Shown here piece by piece: positions 49,774 to 57,753 of a stretch of 64,000 bases of DNA. Positions within the stretch are counted from its first letter, which is position 1. Every line of letters begins with the position of its first letter. Origin of the DNA: Tabrizicola sp. (GTDB taxonomy: Bacteria > Pseudomonadota > Alphaproteobacteria > Rhodobacterales > Rhodobacteraceae); assembly GCF_030694085.1 (NCBI RefSeq), contig NZ_JAUXZE010000035.1, positions 186,001 to 250,000 of the forward strand, written 5' to 3'. Under the pieces are notes generated by a model that did no database searches, was not told the DNA's origin, and saw nothing but the letters and a program-made list of their open reading frames with translations. The translations under genes and the position numbers were made by a program.

Positions 49774-50285
49774 GCTGCCGCAGGAACAGCTGCACCCAAC
49801 AGATCCTCGACGAAGAACGCCGCAAACTGGGCGCGGCCCGAGACCCCGGCCTTGGAATAGATCCGTGTCAGCTGTGCCCGCACCGTGCCTTGCGCGGCGC
49901 CACGCAGCTCGGCGATCTCGGCCACGTCAAGGCCCTTCAGCGCCAGGAACCCCACGTCTCGTTCGGCCGGCGTCAGCGCCCAGGCCTGGAACTGGCGGTC
50001 GATCACGTCCGACAGCGCCCCGCGAGCCACCGCAAGCGCCTGGTCCTGGGCGCGCAGAAGCTCGATGGTGCGGCGCAGGGCGAAGGTGCCGAAGAGGATC
50101 CCAAGGACGAGGGCCGCGGTCACCACGGCCTCGAAGATGAAGTGGACCGACATCGGATCCGCGCGCAGGTCGCCGATCACGTCGCCGACGAAGAACACCG
50201 TCCCCAGCGTCTGCACCACCAGAAAGATCGAGAGCGCCGCAGTCTGGCGGCGCCCTGCAGTGATGATGTCCGGGGCGGCGGTCAT
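49770..50285 (-). CDS. Membrane-tethered LuxR-type transcription regulator
   Basis: 171 residues. Two hydrophobic segments come first (ALSIFLVVQTLGTVFFVGDVIG and FEAVVTAALVLGILFGTFAL), then a helical linker (LRRTIELLRAQDQALAVARGALSDVI), then a GerE/LuxR helix-turn-helix: ALTPAERDVGFLALKGLDVAEIAELRGAAQGTVRAQLTRIYSKAGVSGRAQFAAFF. No receiver or ligand domain is attached. It is the last gene of a three-gene unit with a cytochrome b and a PepSY protein, overlapping the former by four bases, and so may respond to a membrane redox or lipid state; that is inference. Confidence 0.85.
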   Translation of the reverse strand: MTAAPDIITAGRRQTAALSIFLVVQTLGTVFFVGDVIGDLRADPMSVHFIFEAVVTAALVLGILFGTFALRRTIELLRAQDQALAVARGALSDVIDRQFQAWALTPAERDVGFLALKGLDVAEIAELRGAAQGTVRAQLTRIYSKAGVSGRAQFAAFFVEDLLGAAVPAAA

Positions 50286-50917
50286 TTGCGCCTTTGGCCA
50301 AGCACCATCGGCGCGACCAGGCTGCGACGCAGGGCGCGGGCTTCGACGAAGACGCCGACGACGTGCAGCGCGGCAAGGATCAACAGCAGGTTGGCAACCA
50401 CTTCATGCACCTCTTCGGCTGTGTGACGCAGGCTGTTGTCCCCGTCTTCCGAGGATTCGCCTTCGCTCTCCCTGATCAAAGCAGACCAGTCGCCGGATGC
50501 AACCGCTGCCTTGTCGTCGGCCACCTGCATCGGTGTCGCACCGCCGGTCATCACCAGCCCGGTGACGGTGACCAGTGCCAGGCAGGCCCAGAACGCATAA
50601 GCCATCAGCGCGCCCGCGGGGTTGTGTGACGGGTAATGCCGCACCCGGCCCGAAGCAAGCTGGCGCACGTGGCGCAGCGCGGCGACGGGGTTGGGCGGGA
50701 AAGCCGAGAAGCGGGCCTCCCGGGGGCCAAGCACCCCCCAGACCAGCCGCAGCACCAAAAGCGCCAGCACCAGCCAGCCAAGCGAGACGTGGAGAAGGCT
50801 GCCGCCCTCGTCCAGTGCGGCGTTGACCAGGACCGAAACGGCGATCCCCCAATGCGTGATCCGCACGACGGGGTCCCAGAGCGAGGGCGGGGCAGCGGTA
50901 GTCCGGGGGGTTGCCAT
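50282..50917 (-). CDS. Cytochrome b561-type diheme membrane protein
   Basis: 211 residues from ATG 50917. Four membrane segments with histidines suited to heme: DPVVRITHWGIAVSVL (His in segment 1), LLHVSLGWLVLALLVLRLVWG, ACLALVTVTGLVM, and HEVVANLLLILAALHVVGVFVE (two His). An acidic stretch (ESEGESSEDGDNSLRH) lies in the loop before the last segment. The family passes electrons between quinone and a soluble partner. It lies one base after the PepSY gene and overlaps the LuxR gene. Confidence 0.87.
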   Translation of the reverse strand: MATPRTTAAPPSLWDPVVRITHWGIAVSVLVNAALDEGGSLLHVSLGWLVLALLVLRLVWGVLGPREARFSAFPPNPVAALRHVRQLASGRVRHYPSHNPAGALMAYAFWACLALVTVTGLVMTGGATPMQVADDKAAVASGDWSALIRESEGESSEDGDNSLRHTAEEVHEVVANLLLILAALHVVGVFVEARALRRSLVAPMVLGQRRK

Positions 50918-50918
50918 G

Positions 50919-51182
50919 TCAGTCTTCCGCCTTGATCTCGACAACCTTGCCCGAAGCCGGGTCAAGGTAGACCTCCATCGGCTTGCTGGTGGCCGTGTCG
51001 GTGCACTTGGCCTCGATCTTGCCATCCTCGGCCTCGAACTCGGTCACCTTGCAGCCTGCCTTTTCCAGCGCCGCCGTGGCGGTGGTCGGGTCGGTGCCGA
51101 TCAGGTCGCCCACAACGGGCATGGCCAGCGCCGCCATCGGCATCGAGGTCAGTGCAAGGAGGGTGAGAAGCTTCAGTTTCAT
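50919..51182 (-). CDS. PepSY-like periplasmic protein
   Basis: 87 residues from ATG 51182. MKLKLLTLLALTSMPMAALAMP is a signal peptide. The rest fits a single PepSY-type fold: IGTDPTTATAALEKAGCKVTEFEAEDGKIEAKC, and VYLDPASGKVVEIK. Cys 44 and Cys 60 may form a disulfide. PepSY domains inhibit proteases or assist electron-transfer partners in the periplasm; small ones often sit next to cytochrome b561 genes, as here. Confidence 0.85.
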   Translation of the reverse strand: MKLKLLTLLALTSMPMAALAMPVVGDLIGTDPTTATAALEKAGCKVTEFEAEDGKIEAKCTDTATSKPMEVYLDPASGKVVEIKAED

Positions 51183-51402
51183 CGTCTTGCCTTTCGGTTC
51201 GGCCTTGCAAGGAAGCAAGGGCCAGAGCCGGGACACCGCGTCCCGGATGACCCCTTCTGCACCGATCCCAAGCCCCGCCTCCATCCCGGCGGCGCTTACC
51301 CCGTCGGACTTAAGCACATGCTGACAGCGGGTTTCCGCCCGTCTCTCCCCTTGCGCGGGTTGGCAGCGCGGGCGATATGTGGGGCAAAGCGAAGGAACCC
51401 GC

Positions 51403-52557
51403 ATGGCCCTGCCGATCTCACACCAGTTGCGCTACTGGGGCATCGCCGCGGCGGTCTTCCTGCTGCTTCTGTGGTTGCTGGGAAATGTGCTCTTGCCCTT
51501 CATCGTCGGCGGCGCCATCGCCTATTTCCTGGACCCAGTGGCCGACCGGCTGGAGCGTCTGGGCATGTCCCGCGTCACCGCGACGACCGTGATCTCGCTG
51601 GTGGCCTTGCTTCTGGTCGTCCTGCTGGTGCTGGCGGTGATCCCGACGCTGGTCAACCAGCTGACCGCACTGGTCAATGCAGCGCCCGACATCGCCAAAC
51701 GCCTGCAGGGCTTCCTGCTGGAACGTTTCCCCGAGCTGGCCGACAGCACCTCGACCATCCGCCAGACCCTTGCCGAACTTGGCGCGGCTATCCAGGCGCG
51801 GGGCGGAGAGCTGGTGCAGGGCGTCGTAAGCTCGGCGCTGGGGGTGATCTCGGTCGTCGTCTTCATCGTCGTCGTGCCGGTCGTGGCTTTCTACCTTCTC
51901 CTGGACTGGGACGAGATGGTCGCCCGGATCGATTCCATGCTGCCTCTGGACCACGCCCCCACGATCCGCCGCCTTGCGCGCGAGATCGACGCGGTGCTGG
52001 CGGGCTTCGTGCGCGGCCAGGTCTCGGTCTGCCTTGCGCTGGGCACCTTCTACGCCGTCGCCCTGATGGCGGCGGGCCTGCAATTCGGCCTGATCGTCGG
52101 GGCCATCGCGGGCGCCATCACCTTCATCCCCTACGTGGGCTCGCTGGTCGGCGGGATTCTGGCCGTCGGCCTTGCGCTGTTCCAGTTCTGGGGCGACTGG
52201 CTGCAGATCGGCATCGTAGCGGCCATCTTCGCGGCCGGCCAGTTTGTCGAGGGCAACATCCTGACCCCCCGCCTGGTGGGCAAGTCGGTCGGGCTGCACC
52301 CGGTCTGGCTTTTGTTCGCGCTGTCAGCCTTCGGCACCGTCTTCGGCTTCGTCGGCATGCTGATCGCGGTGCCTGTCGCCGCCTCGATCGGGGTGCTTAC
52401 CCGCTTCGGCATCGAGCAATACCGCGCAAGCCTGCTGTACAAGGGGACCACCGCGCGCAGCGCCCAGCCGCCCGAAGCCGTGCCGCTGCCCGCCGCGCCG
52501 GTGCCCCGTCAGAAGCGCAGCCGCAAGACCACCGGCGGGGCCGGAGAGGGCGCGTGA
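51403..52557 (+). CDS. PerM/AI-2E family permease
   Basis: 384 residues from ATG 51403 with GAAGGA upstream. Eight membrane segments: LLPFIVGGAIAYFLDPVADRLERLGMSR begins the family, and AGAITFIPYVGSLVGGILAV is the conserved central part. Members export small molecules or act as antiporters; AI-2 export is proven for only a few, so the name is by family. The tail (PPEAVPLPAAPVPRQKRSRK) is disordered. Its stop overlaps the hdaA start (GTGA). Confidence 0.88.
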   Translation: MALPISHQLRYWGIAAAVFLLLLWLLGNVLLPFIVGGAIAYFLDPVADRLERLGMSRVTATTVISLVALLLVVLLVLAVIPTLVNQLTALVNAAPDIAKRLQGFLLERFPELADSTSTIRQTLAELGAAIQARGGELVQGVVSSALGVISVVVFIVVVPVVAFYLLLDWDEMVARIDSMLPLDHAPTIRRLAREIDAVLAGFVRGQVSVCLALGTFYAVALMAAGLQFGLIVGAIAGAITFIPYVGSLVGGILAVGLALFQFWGDWLQIGIVAAIFAAGQFVEGNILTPRLVGKSVGLHPVWLLFALSAFGTVFGFVGMLIAVPVAASIGVLTRFGIEQYRASLLYKGTTARSAQPPEAVPLPAAPVPRQKRSRKTTGGAGEGA

Positions 52558-53225
52558 CCCGCCAGCTTGCGTTCGACCTGCCCAACCCCGAGGCGATGAC
52601 GCGCGAGCATTTCTTCGTGGCTCCCTCGAACGCGCTGGCACTGCAGGCGGTCGAGGGCTGGCAGGACTGGCCGGGCCGGAAGCAGATGATCGTCGGCCCA
52701 GAAGGCTCGGGCAAGACGCATCTTGCGCATGTCTGGGCCGCTCTGGCCGAGGCGGTGATCCTGCCCGCCGACAGGCTGGCCGATGTGGACATCGCCAGCC
52801 TTGCCGGGCGGGCGGTGGCAGTCGAGGATGCCGACCGGATCGGCGGGGGCGCAAGCGGGGGGGCCGAGGCCCAGCTTTTCCACTTGCACAACCTCGTCAC
52901 CACTTCGGGCGCGCTTCTGCTGACCGCCCGCACCCCGCCGCGCGACTGGGGCCTGGCGCTTGCCGACCTGAAAAGCCGGATGCAGGCCACCGCCATCGCG
53001 ACCCTGGACGGGCCGGACGATACGCTGCTTTCGGCCGTGCTGGTCAAGCTCTTCGCCGACCGCCAGGTCGCAGTGCCGCCGAACCTGATCCCCTATCTGG
53101 TCAGCAGGATGCCCCGGTCGATCGGCGCCGCTCGGGGCCTTGTCGCGGCGCTGGATGCCCGCGCCCTGGCCGCCGGTCGGCCCATCACCCGGGCGCTGGC
53201 GGGCGAGGTTCTTGGCCTTGATTAG
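52554..53225 (+). CDS. hdaA: Hda-like regulator of replication initiation (DnaA-related)
   Basis: 223 residues from GTG at 52554. The AAA+ domain of the DnaA family includes the Walker A GPEGSGKTHL, a short Walker B in AVAVEDADRI, and a sensor region RMPRSIGAARGLVAAL. The N-terminus RQLAFDLPNPEAMTREHFFVAPSNALA carries a QLAFDL beta-clamp-binding motif typical of Hda. Hda with the clamp turns ATP-DnaA into ADP-DnaA after initiation. It is translated with the preceding permease gene. Confidence 0.93.
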   Translation: MTRQLAFDLPNPEAMTREHFFVAPSNALALQAVEGWQDWPGRKQMIVGPEGSGKTHLAHVWAALAEAVILPADRLADVDIASLAGRAVAVEDADRIGGGASGGAEAQLFHLHNLVTTSGALLLTARTPPRDWGLALADLKSRMQATAIATLDGPDDTLLSAVLVKLFADRQVAVPPNLIPYLVSRMPRSIGAARGLVAALDARALAAGRPITRALAGEVLGLD

Positions 53226-53270
53226 GACGCACATCAGCTTTGCTGGACAGTCTGCGGACAAGCTGCCTAA

Positions 53271-53288
53271 CTGTCGCAATAGTTTCAC
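53271..53288 (+). promoter_or_regulatory. Weak candidate Pho box before ppk1
   Basis: CTGTCGCAATAGTTTCAC compares with the PhoB site (two CTGTCAT units spaced by four bases): the first unit matches at five of seven positions and the second at four. It lies 25 bp before the ppk1 ATG. ppk1 is a classic PhoB target, but the match is weak. Confidence 0.3.
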
Positions 53289-53312
53289 AGTGTGGACGGC
53301 ATAAGCGCGCCC

Positions 53313-55514
53313 ATGACCCAGGCTGATTTCCTTCGTTCCCCGTTCCCCGCGCCCGTCGAGCTGCCCTTCGCAGAGACCGCCGGCCCCGGCCGCTTCTTCA
53401 ACCGCGAGCTCTCCTGGCTGGCCTTCAACTGGCGTGTGCTGGAAGAAGCCGCGAACCCCCAGGTCCCGCTTCTGGAACGGCTGCGCTTTTTGTCGATCAG
53501 CGCCACAAACCTGGACGAATTCTATACCGTCCGCGTGGCGGGCCTGCGCGCCCTGGTCCGCAACGGCAATGCCACCCTGTCCGAAGATGGCCGCAGCCCG
53601 GCCGAACAGTTGCAGCTGATCAACGCCGATGCGCGCAGTCTGATGCAGACCCAGCAGACCACCTTCAACCGCCTTCGCAAAGAGATGGAGACCGAGGGGA
53701 TCACCCTGGTCCAGCGGACGAAACTGACGGCGCGCGACCTGAAGCATCTTGAGACGCATTTCCTGTCGAACGTCTTTCCGGTGCTGTCCCCCCTGGCCAT
53801 CGACCCCGCACACCCGTTTCCCTTCATCCCGAACACCGGATTTTCCCTGGCGCTAGAGCTGGAGCGGATCACCGATCACCGCCCGCTGAAGGCACTGCTG
53901 CCGATCCCGCAGCAGATCGCGCGCTTCGTGCCCCTGCCGGGAAAAGAGGGCGAGCACCGGTTCCTGCCGCTGGAAGAACTTCTGCTTCTGCACCTCGACA
54001 TGCTGTTTCCCGGTTACACCGACCGCGGCCATTGCACCTTCCGCGTGCTGCGCGACAGCGACCTGGAAGTCGAGGACGAGGCCGAGGACCTGGTGCGCGA
54101 GTTCGAGACCGCGCTGAAGCGCCGTCGCCGGGGCGAGGTGATCCGCCTGAAGCTTTCCGCCGGTGCGCCGGAAAGCTTGCGCGCGCTGATCATGGAAGAG
54201 CTTGCCGTCACCGAGGACGAGGTGGTGGAAGTGAAGGGCCTGCTGGGCGTCGCCGACCTCAAGGAATTGATCCTGTCCAGCCGCAAGGACCTGATGTGGC
54301 CCCCCTTCATCCCCCGGGTGCCGGAACGGGTGAAGGATCACGAGGACGACATGTTCGCCGCGATCCGGCAAAAGGACATGCTGCTGCATCACCCGTATGA
54401 GACGTTCGACATGGTCATCCGTTTCCTGCAGCAGGCGGCGACCGACCCGAACGTGCTGGCGATCAAGCAGACGCTCTATCGCACCTCCTGGGACAGTCCC
54501 ATCGTCAGCGCTTTGTGCGAAGCAGCCGAGAACGGCAAGTCGGTGACGGCGCTGGTGGAACTGAAGGCGCGCTTTGACGAAGCTGCGAACATCCGCCAGT
54601 CGCGGCGGCTGGAACGGGCCGGGGCGCATGTCGTCTACGGCTTCGTCAACTACAAGACCCACGCCAAGATCAGCACCGTCGTCCGCCGCGAGGGTGACCA
54701 CCTGGTCACCTACACCCATTACGGCACCGGCAACTACCACCCGATCACCGCGCGGATCTACACTGACCTTTCGTTCTTCACCTGCGACCCGGCGCTTGGC
54801 CGCGATGCGACCAAGGTCTTCAACTACCTGTCTGGCTACGTGCAGCCGCAGGGTCTGGAGAACCTGGCGATCAGCCCGATCACGCTGAAGCCGCGCCTTC
54901 TGGACCTTATCGCATCCGAGGCCGACCACGCCCGCGCCGGACGTCCTGCCGAGATCTGGGCCAAGATGAACTCGATCATCGAACCCGACGTGATCGACGC
55001 GCTTTACGCAGCAAGCCAGGCCGGGGTGAAGATCAGCCTCATCGTGCGCGGCATCTGCGGCTTGCGGCCCGGGGTGAAGGGCCTGTCCGAAAACATCCGG
55101 GTAAAGTCCATCGTCGGGCGCTTCCTGGAACATTCCCGCATAGTCTGCTACGGCAACGGCTACGGGCTGCCGGCCAAGAAGGCGCGGGTGTTCTTCTCAT
55201 CTGCCGACTGGATGGGTCGCAACCTGACGCGGCGGGTGGAAACCCTGGTCGAGGTGCATAACCCCACCGTCAAGAACCAGATCCTCAGCCAGATCATGGC
55301 CGCAAACCTGGGTGACGAGGCGCAAAGCTGGGTCCTGTCGCCCGACGGCAGCTATGCCCGCGACCTGGGTCCCGAGGGCGCGCAGCTGTTCAACTGCCAC
55401 CAGTTCTTCATGGAAAACCCCTCGCTTTCGGGCCGCGGAACGGCGGCAAAGGACGCACCGCGCCTGATCCCGGTGAAGGACGACGACACGTCGGGGGGTG
55501 TCGCGGCACGGTAG
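53313..55514 (+). CDS. ppk1: Polyphosphate kinase 1
   Basis: 733 residues from the ATG at 53313; the frame has a GTG at 53292 that is less likely. The N-terminal domain has [19 protein letters not shown] and [17 protein letters not shown]. The two catalytic phospholipase-D-like halves contain [29 protein letters not shown] with the His that is autophosphorylated, and later [19 protein letters not shown]1 makes long-chain polyphosphate from ATP. A ppx exopolyphosphatase gene does not follow. Palindromic terminators follow the stop. Confidence 0.95.
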   Translation: MTQADFLRSPFPAPVELPFAETAGPGRFFNRELSWLAFNWRVLEEAANPQVPLLERLRFLSISATNLDEFYTVRVAGLRALVRNGNATLSEDGRSPAEQLQLINADARSLMQTQQTTFNRLRKEMETEGITLVQRTKLTARDLKHLETHFLSNVFPVLSPLAIDPAHPFPFIPNTGFSLALELERITDHRPLKALLPIPQQIARFVPLPGKEGEHRFLPLEELLLLHLDMLFPGYTDRGHCTFRVLRDSDLEVEDEAEDLVREFETALKRRRRGEVIRLKLSAGAPESLRALIMEELAVTEDEVVEVKGLLGVADLKELILSSRKDLMWPPFIPRVPERVKDHEDDMFAAIRQKDMLLHHPYETFDMVIRFLQQAATDPNVLAIKQTLYRTSWDSPIVSALCEAAENGKSVTALVELKARFDEAANIRQSRRLERAGAHVVYGFVNYKTHAKISTVVRREGDHLVTYTHYGTGNYHPITARIYTDLSFFTCDPALGRDATKVFNYLSGYVQPQGLENLAISPITLKPRLLDLIASEADHARAGRPAEIWAKMNSIIEPDVIDALYAASQAGVKISLIVRGICGLRPGVKGLSENIRVKSIVGRFLEHSRIVCYGNGYGLPAKKARVFFSSADWMGRNLTRRVETLVEVHNPTVKNQILSQIMAANLGDEAQSWVLSPDGSYARDLGPEGAQLFNCHQFFMENPSLSGRGTAAKDAPRLIPVKDDDTSGGVAAR

Positions 55515-55529
55515 GGGCCGGATCAAATT

Positions 55530-55568
55530 CCTTCGAAGGAATTTGCAAATCTTTTCGAAAAGATTTGG
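55530..55568. terminator. Two tandem TTCGAA palindromes between ppk1 and mmcB
   Basis: AAATTCCTTCGAAGGAATTT (20-bp perfect palindrome) is followed at once by AAATCTTTTCGAAAAGATTT (another). Each lies between converging genes and is rich in A/T at the ends, so it could stop transcription in both directions. A second such pair is at 56290-56333. Confidence 0.8.
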
Positions 55569-55571
55569 CTC

Positions 55572-56033
55572 TCAAACCCCCGCGACGGGATCCCGCATCA
55601 ACTGCAGCCGCCCCGCCGCCGCCCGGGCGAAGGTCCGCAGCACCACCTTGCGCCGCGCGCCCGACAAGGGCGTCTCCGGTGCCATCCGCACAACTTCGGC
55701 ATCGTAGGGGTCGGCCAGAATCAACCCGGTGTCGGGTGGCAGAAGCTCCACCGGGAAATCGGCATCCACTGCCCAGAAGAACCGGTCGCACCAGTCGAGG
55801 TAGCCCTGCCACTTGCGGTCGGCCCGGTAATCCGCCCGGCCCGACTTGCACTCAACCACCCAGACCTCGCCTTTCGGTCCCAGCGCCATCACATCGACCC
55901 GCAGGCCCGACGTCGGGATAAGTTCCTCGACGCAAACGAAATCCAGGGCCCGCAGGCCCCGGCAGACGCCACGTTGCAGGCGCTGACCCGGCAGGGCGGG
56001 CAGGGTTTCTGCGATGTCGACCGGCATGTCCAT
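55572..56033 (-). CDS. MmcB-family DNA repair protein
   Basis: 153 residues from ATG 56033; ATG 56027 is also possible. The PD-(D/E)XK-like core is LRVDVMALGPKGEVWVVECKSGRADYRADRKWQGYLDWCDRFFWAVD, with Asp, Glu and Lys in the proper order. MmcB (mutasome-associated) was described in Caulobacter as part of the SOS mutagenesis set. No imuA/imuB/dnaE2 genes lie in the window. Convergent with ppk1. Confidence 0.85.
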   Translation of the reverse strand: MDMPVDIAETLPALPGQRLQRGVCRGLRALDFVCVEELIPTSGLRVDVMALGPKGEVWVVECKSGRADYRADRKWQGYLDWCDRFFWAVDADFPVELLPPDTGLILADPYDAEVVRMAPETPLSGARRKVVLRTFARAAAGRLQLMRDPVAGV

Positions 56034-56334
56034 GTGGGCAAATATGAACCAAAGGTGAACATCTGTCCAGCCTTGCGCCCGGCCCCCCACACGCCTATCT
56101 TGAGCCTTGGCGGGTTCTGCTCCTCACGTGCGAGGCCTTTTTTCCAGTGGCCGATAAGCAAACGCACGGGGGCTGGCTCTGACAGGATCCTGGTCCTGTT
56201 ACCTGGTCCCCACCTGAGACCTCTGGCTCTCGGGAAATCCCGGCACTCCACGGCTGCTGCGGGCCCGCCACCCGTTATCCGGGCACCCGGAGTTTTCGAA
56301 AACTCCGGTCCGATTTCTTCGAAGAAATCGGGGC
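56034..56334. other. 301-bp gap with hairpins, possible structured RNA
   Basis: No protein gene is supported. On the minus strand CCCCCGTGCG (about 56191-56200) can pair with CGTGTGGGGG (about 56082-56091), allowing G-U pairs, closing over a region with smaller hairpins (GGCC...GGCC, and CCTC...GAGG at about 56117-56133 followed by a T-rich CCTTTTTT on the plus strand). The far end carries two palindromic terminators. The fold and expression are unproven. It does not match 6S or SRP RNA as far as I can see. Confidence 0.3.
56290..56333. terminator. Two tandem TTCGAA palindromes after the 56335-56646 gene
   Basis: GGAGTTTTCGAAAACTCC and GATTTCTTCGAAGAAATC are perfect palindromes spaced by a few bases, directly following the stop of the small membrane protein gene (minus strand). 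Same design as at 55530-55568. Confidence 0.8.
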
Positions 56335-56646
56335 CTAGCGCCGACCGTTCCGCTGCTTGACGGGAACCGGCACGGGCACCAGGACCGGCTCGCGCGCGCC
56401 GCGGCCCCCCATCGGACCCGCGTCGTCTTCCGCCATGTTCATGATACGGAACGCAAACTGCACGGCCGAGAAGACGATGCCATTGAAGATCACCAGCATC
56501 GCGACAGCGATCAGGCCGATGTCAGACCCCAGCACCAGATGCCCGATCCCCGCCACATCCAGCCACATCAGCCCGCCGGTGAAGGCCGCAGCCACCGCGA
56601 AGCCCACGGCGACGCTTTCAAGGTAAAGGCGAACGAGCTTGGGCAT
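56335..56646 (-). CDS. Small membrane protein of unknown function
   Basis: 103 residues, AGGAG at 5-6 bases before the ATG. Two or three hydrophobic segments (VGFAVAAAFTGGLMWL, IGLIAVAMLVIFNGIVFSAVQFAF) and a Pro/Val/Arg tail (LVPVPVPVKQRNGRR). No family recognised; small proteins with this layout are common in Rhodobacterales. Confidence 0.72.
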   Translation of the reverse strand: MPKLVRLYLESVAVGFAVAAAFTGGLMWLDVAGIGHLVLGSDIGLIAVAMLVIFNGIVFSAVQFAFRIMNMAEDDAGPMGGRGAREPVLVPVPVPVKQRNGRR

Positions 56647-56838
56647 CTTGATCTCCTGTCTTCCTTCCGAAGCTAGGGGCGCGGAACCGGCTTGCCAAGC
56701 CCCACGTTGCTAACATGCGCGTTTCCGCCGCATGCAGGGCAGCGCCAGTGAAAAATGTGGCATGCCCTGATCCTTGTCATGGTGCAGCCGCTCATCCTTG
56801 CGGACTGTTGCCCGCAAGCCAACAAGAAAGGAAATGTC

Positions 56839-57261
56839 ATGAAAGCCGCAGACACGCTTTACTGCATCGCCGACGAACGGGGCTTCCGGCTCCTGCGCGG
56901 CAACGGTGGCAAACTGGACCCGATCCACGCCGCCGGAGCGGATGATTTCGCCGATTGGTCCCACACCATCACCGAAACTGGCCGCAACCGCTCGGGCGGG
57001 ATCAACTTCGGCAACGGTGGAAGCGATGACGACGCGATCGAACGTCCGCGCCTTGCCAAGCATGTCGTCGCCGCTCTGGAGGCCGAATGGAAGAAGGGCG
57101 GCGCTGGCCGCATCGTCCTTGCCGCGGGCCCGAAGATGCTGGGAGCCTTGCGCAAGGCGATGCCGAAGGACCTTGCGCATGAGATCACGGCAGAGTTTTC
57201 GAAGGACCTGTCCGACGTGCCCGAACACGAGCTGCTGGATCATCTGGAGGCGAAAGGCTGA
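56839..57261 (+). CDS. Host attachment family protein (AtsE-like)
   Basis: 140 residues from ATG 56839, with AAGGAAATG upstream; the frame to 56755 is not conserved. The pattern TLYCIADERGFRLLRGNGGKL, then DDAIERPRLAKHVVAALEAEWKKGGAGRIVLAAGPKMLGALRKAMPKDLAHEITAEFSKDLSDVPEHELLDHLEA, is that of the host-attachment/AtsE family first linked to Agrobacterium binding to plant cells. The fold resembles an RNA-release-factor-like domain and the true role is unclear. No adhesion genes are nearby. Confidence 0.85.
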   Translation: MKAADTLYCIADERGFRLLRGNGGKLDPIHAAGADDFADWSHTITETGRNRSGGINFGNGGSDDDAIERPRLAKHVVAALEAEWKKGGAGRIVLAAGPKMLGALRKAMPKDLAHEITAEFSKDLSDVPEHELLDHLEAKG

Positions 57262-57352
57262 GTTTGCTCCACCCTTCGCCACCATACATCAAGTTAGCAC
57301 AGCACCGCTCTCAGTTACTGCCACCCAATCGGAAGACAGCGGGGGCGGGCCA

Positions 57353-57752
57353 TCAGGCGGGATAGCAGAAGAATATCCGGCCCGTCCTGGGATTGTCGCC
57401 GATGAAGCAGGCAGGCGGCTGACCCAGTTCCACGCAGTGCAGCTGATATCGCTGCCAGATGTCGTCGAAGAAGGGCGAGCCCTCGCTAATCCGAGCCAAG
57501 AATCCGAGCCGAGCCCACCTCGGCCAGGTCATCGTAGCGGTCCCTGATACCGATGCTACGCCCGCCCTGCTGCGTGAAGGGTATCCGACAGTCCAGCCGA
57601 TCAACAGCCTCAGCGGTAGGAAGCGATCCCGACCTTGCTCCGATGTGAAGCAGGTACGCCACCTGCCGAACCCGCCGCACCGCGTCGGCCGGCTCGACCC
57701 GCTCATGGTCACTCCAGGCCGCCACGGCACGCTGAAGGTCGGACCAATGCAT
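57353..57752 (-). pseudogene. Frameshifted hypothetical gene
   Basis: Two overlapping minus-strand frames together read as one protein: 57752 to about 57500 gives MHWSDLQRAVAAWSDHERVE...RSIGIRDRYDDLAEVGSARILGSD, and the other frame continues LARISEGSPFFDDIWQRYQLHCVELGQPPACFIGDNPRTGRIFFCYPA to 57353. The shift falls in a repeated GGCTCGG tract near 57490-57510, where slippage or an assembly error is easy. The joined product would be about 130 residues with no known family. Upstream of pepF's end by a few bases. Confidence 0.6.
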
Positions 57753-57753
57753 C

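Noticed and set aside
56034..56334. 6S or SRP RNA gene
   Set aside because: A GCAGCAGCC stretch recalls the SRP tetraloop region but the GGAA loop context is missing. The typical 6S neighbours and fold are also missing.
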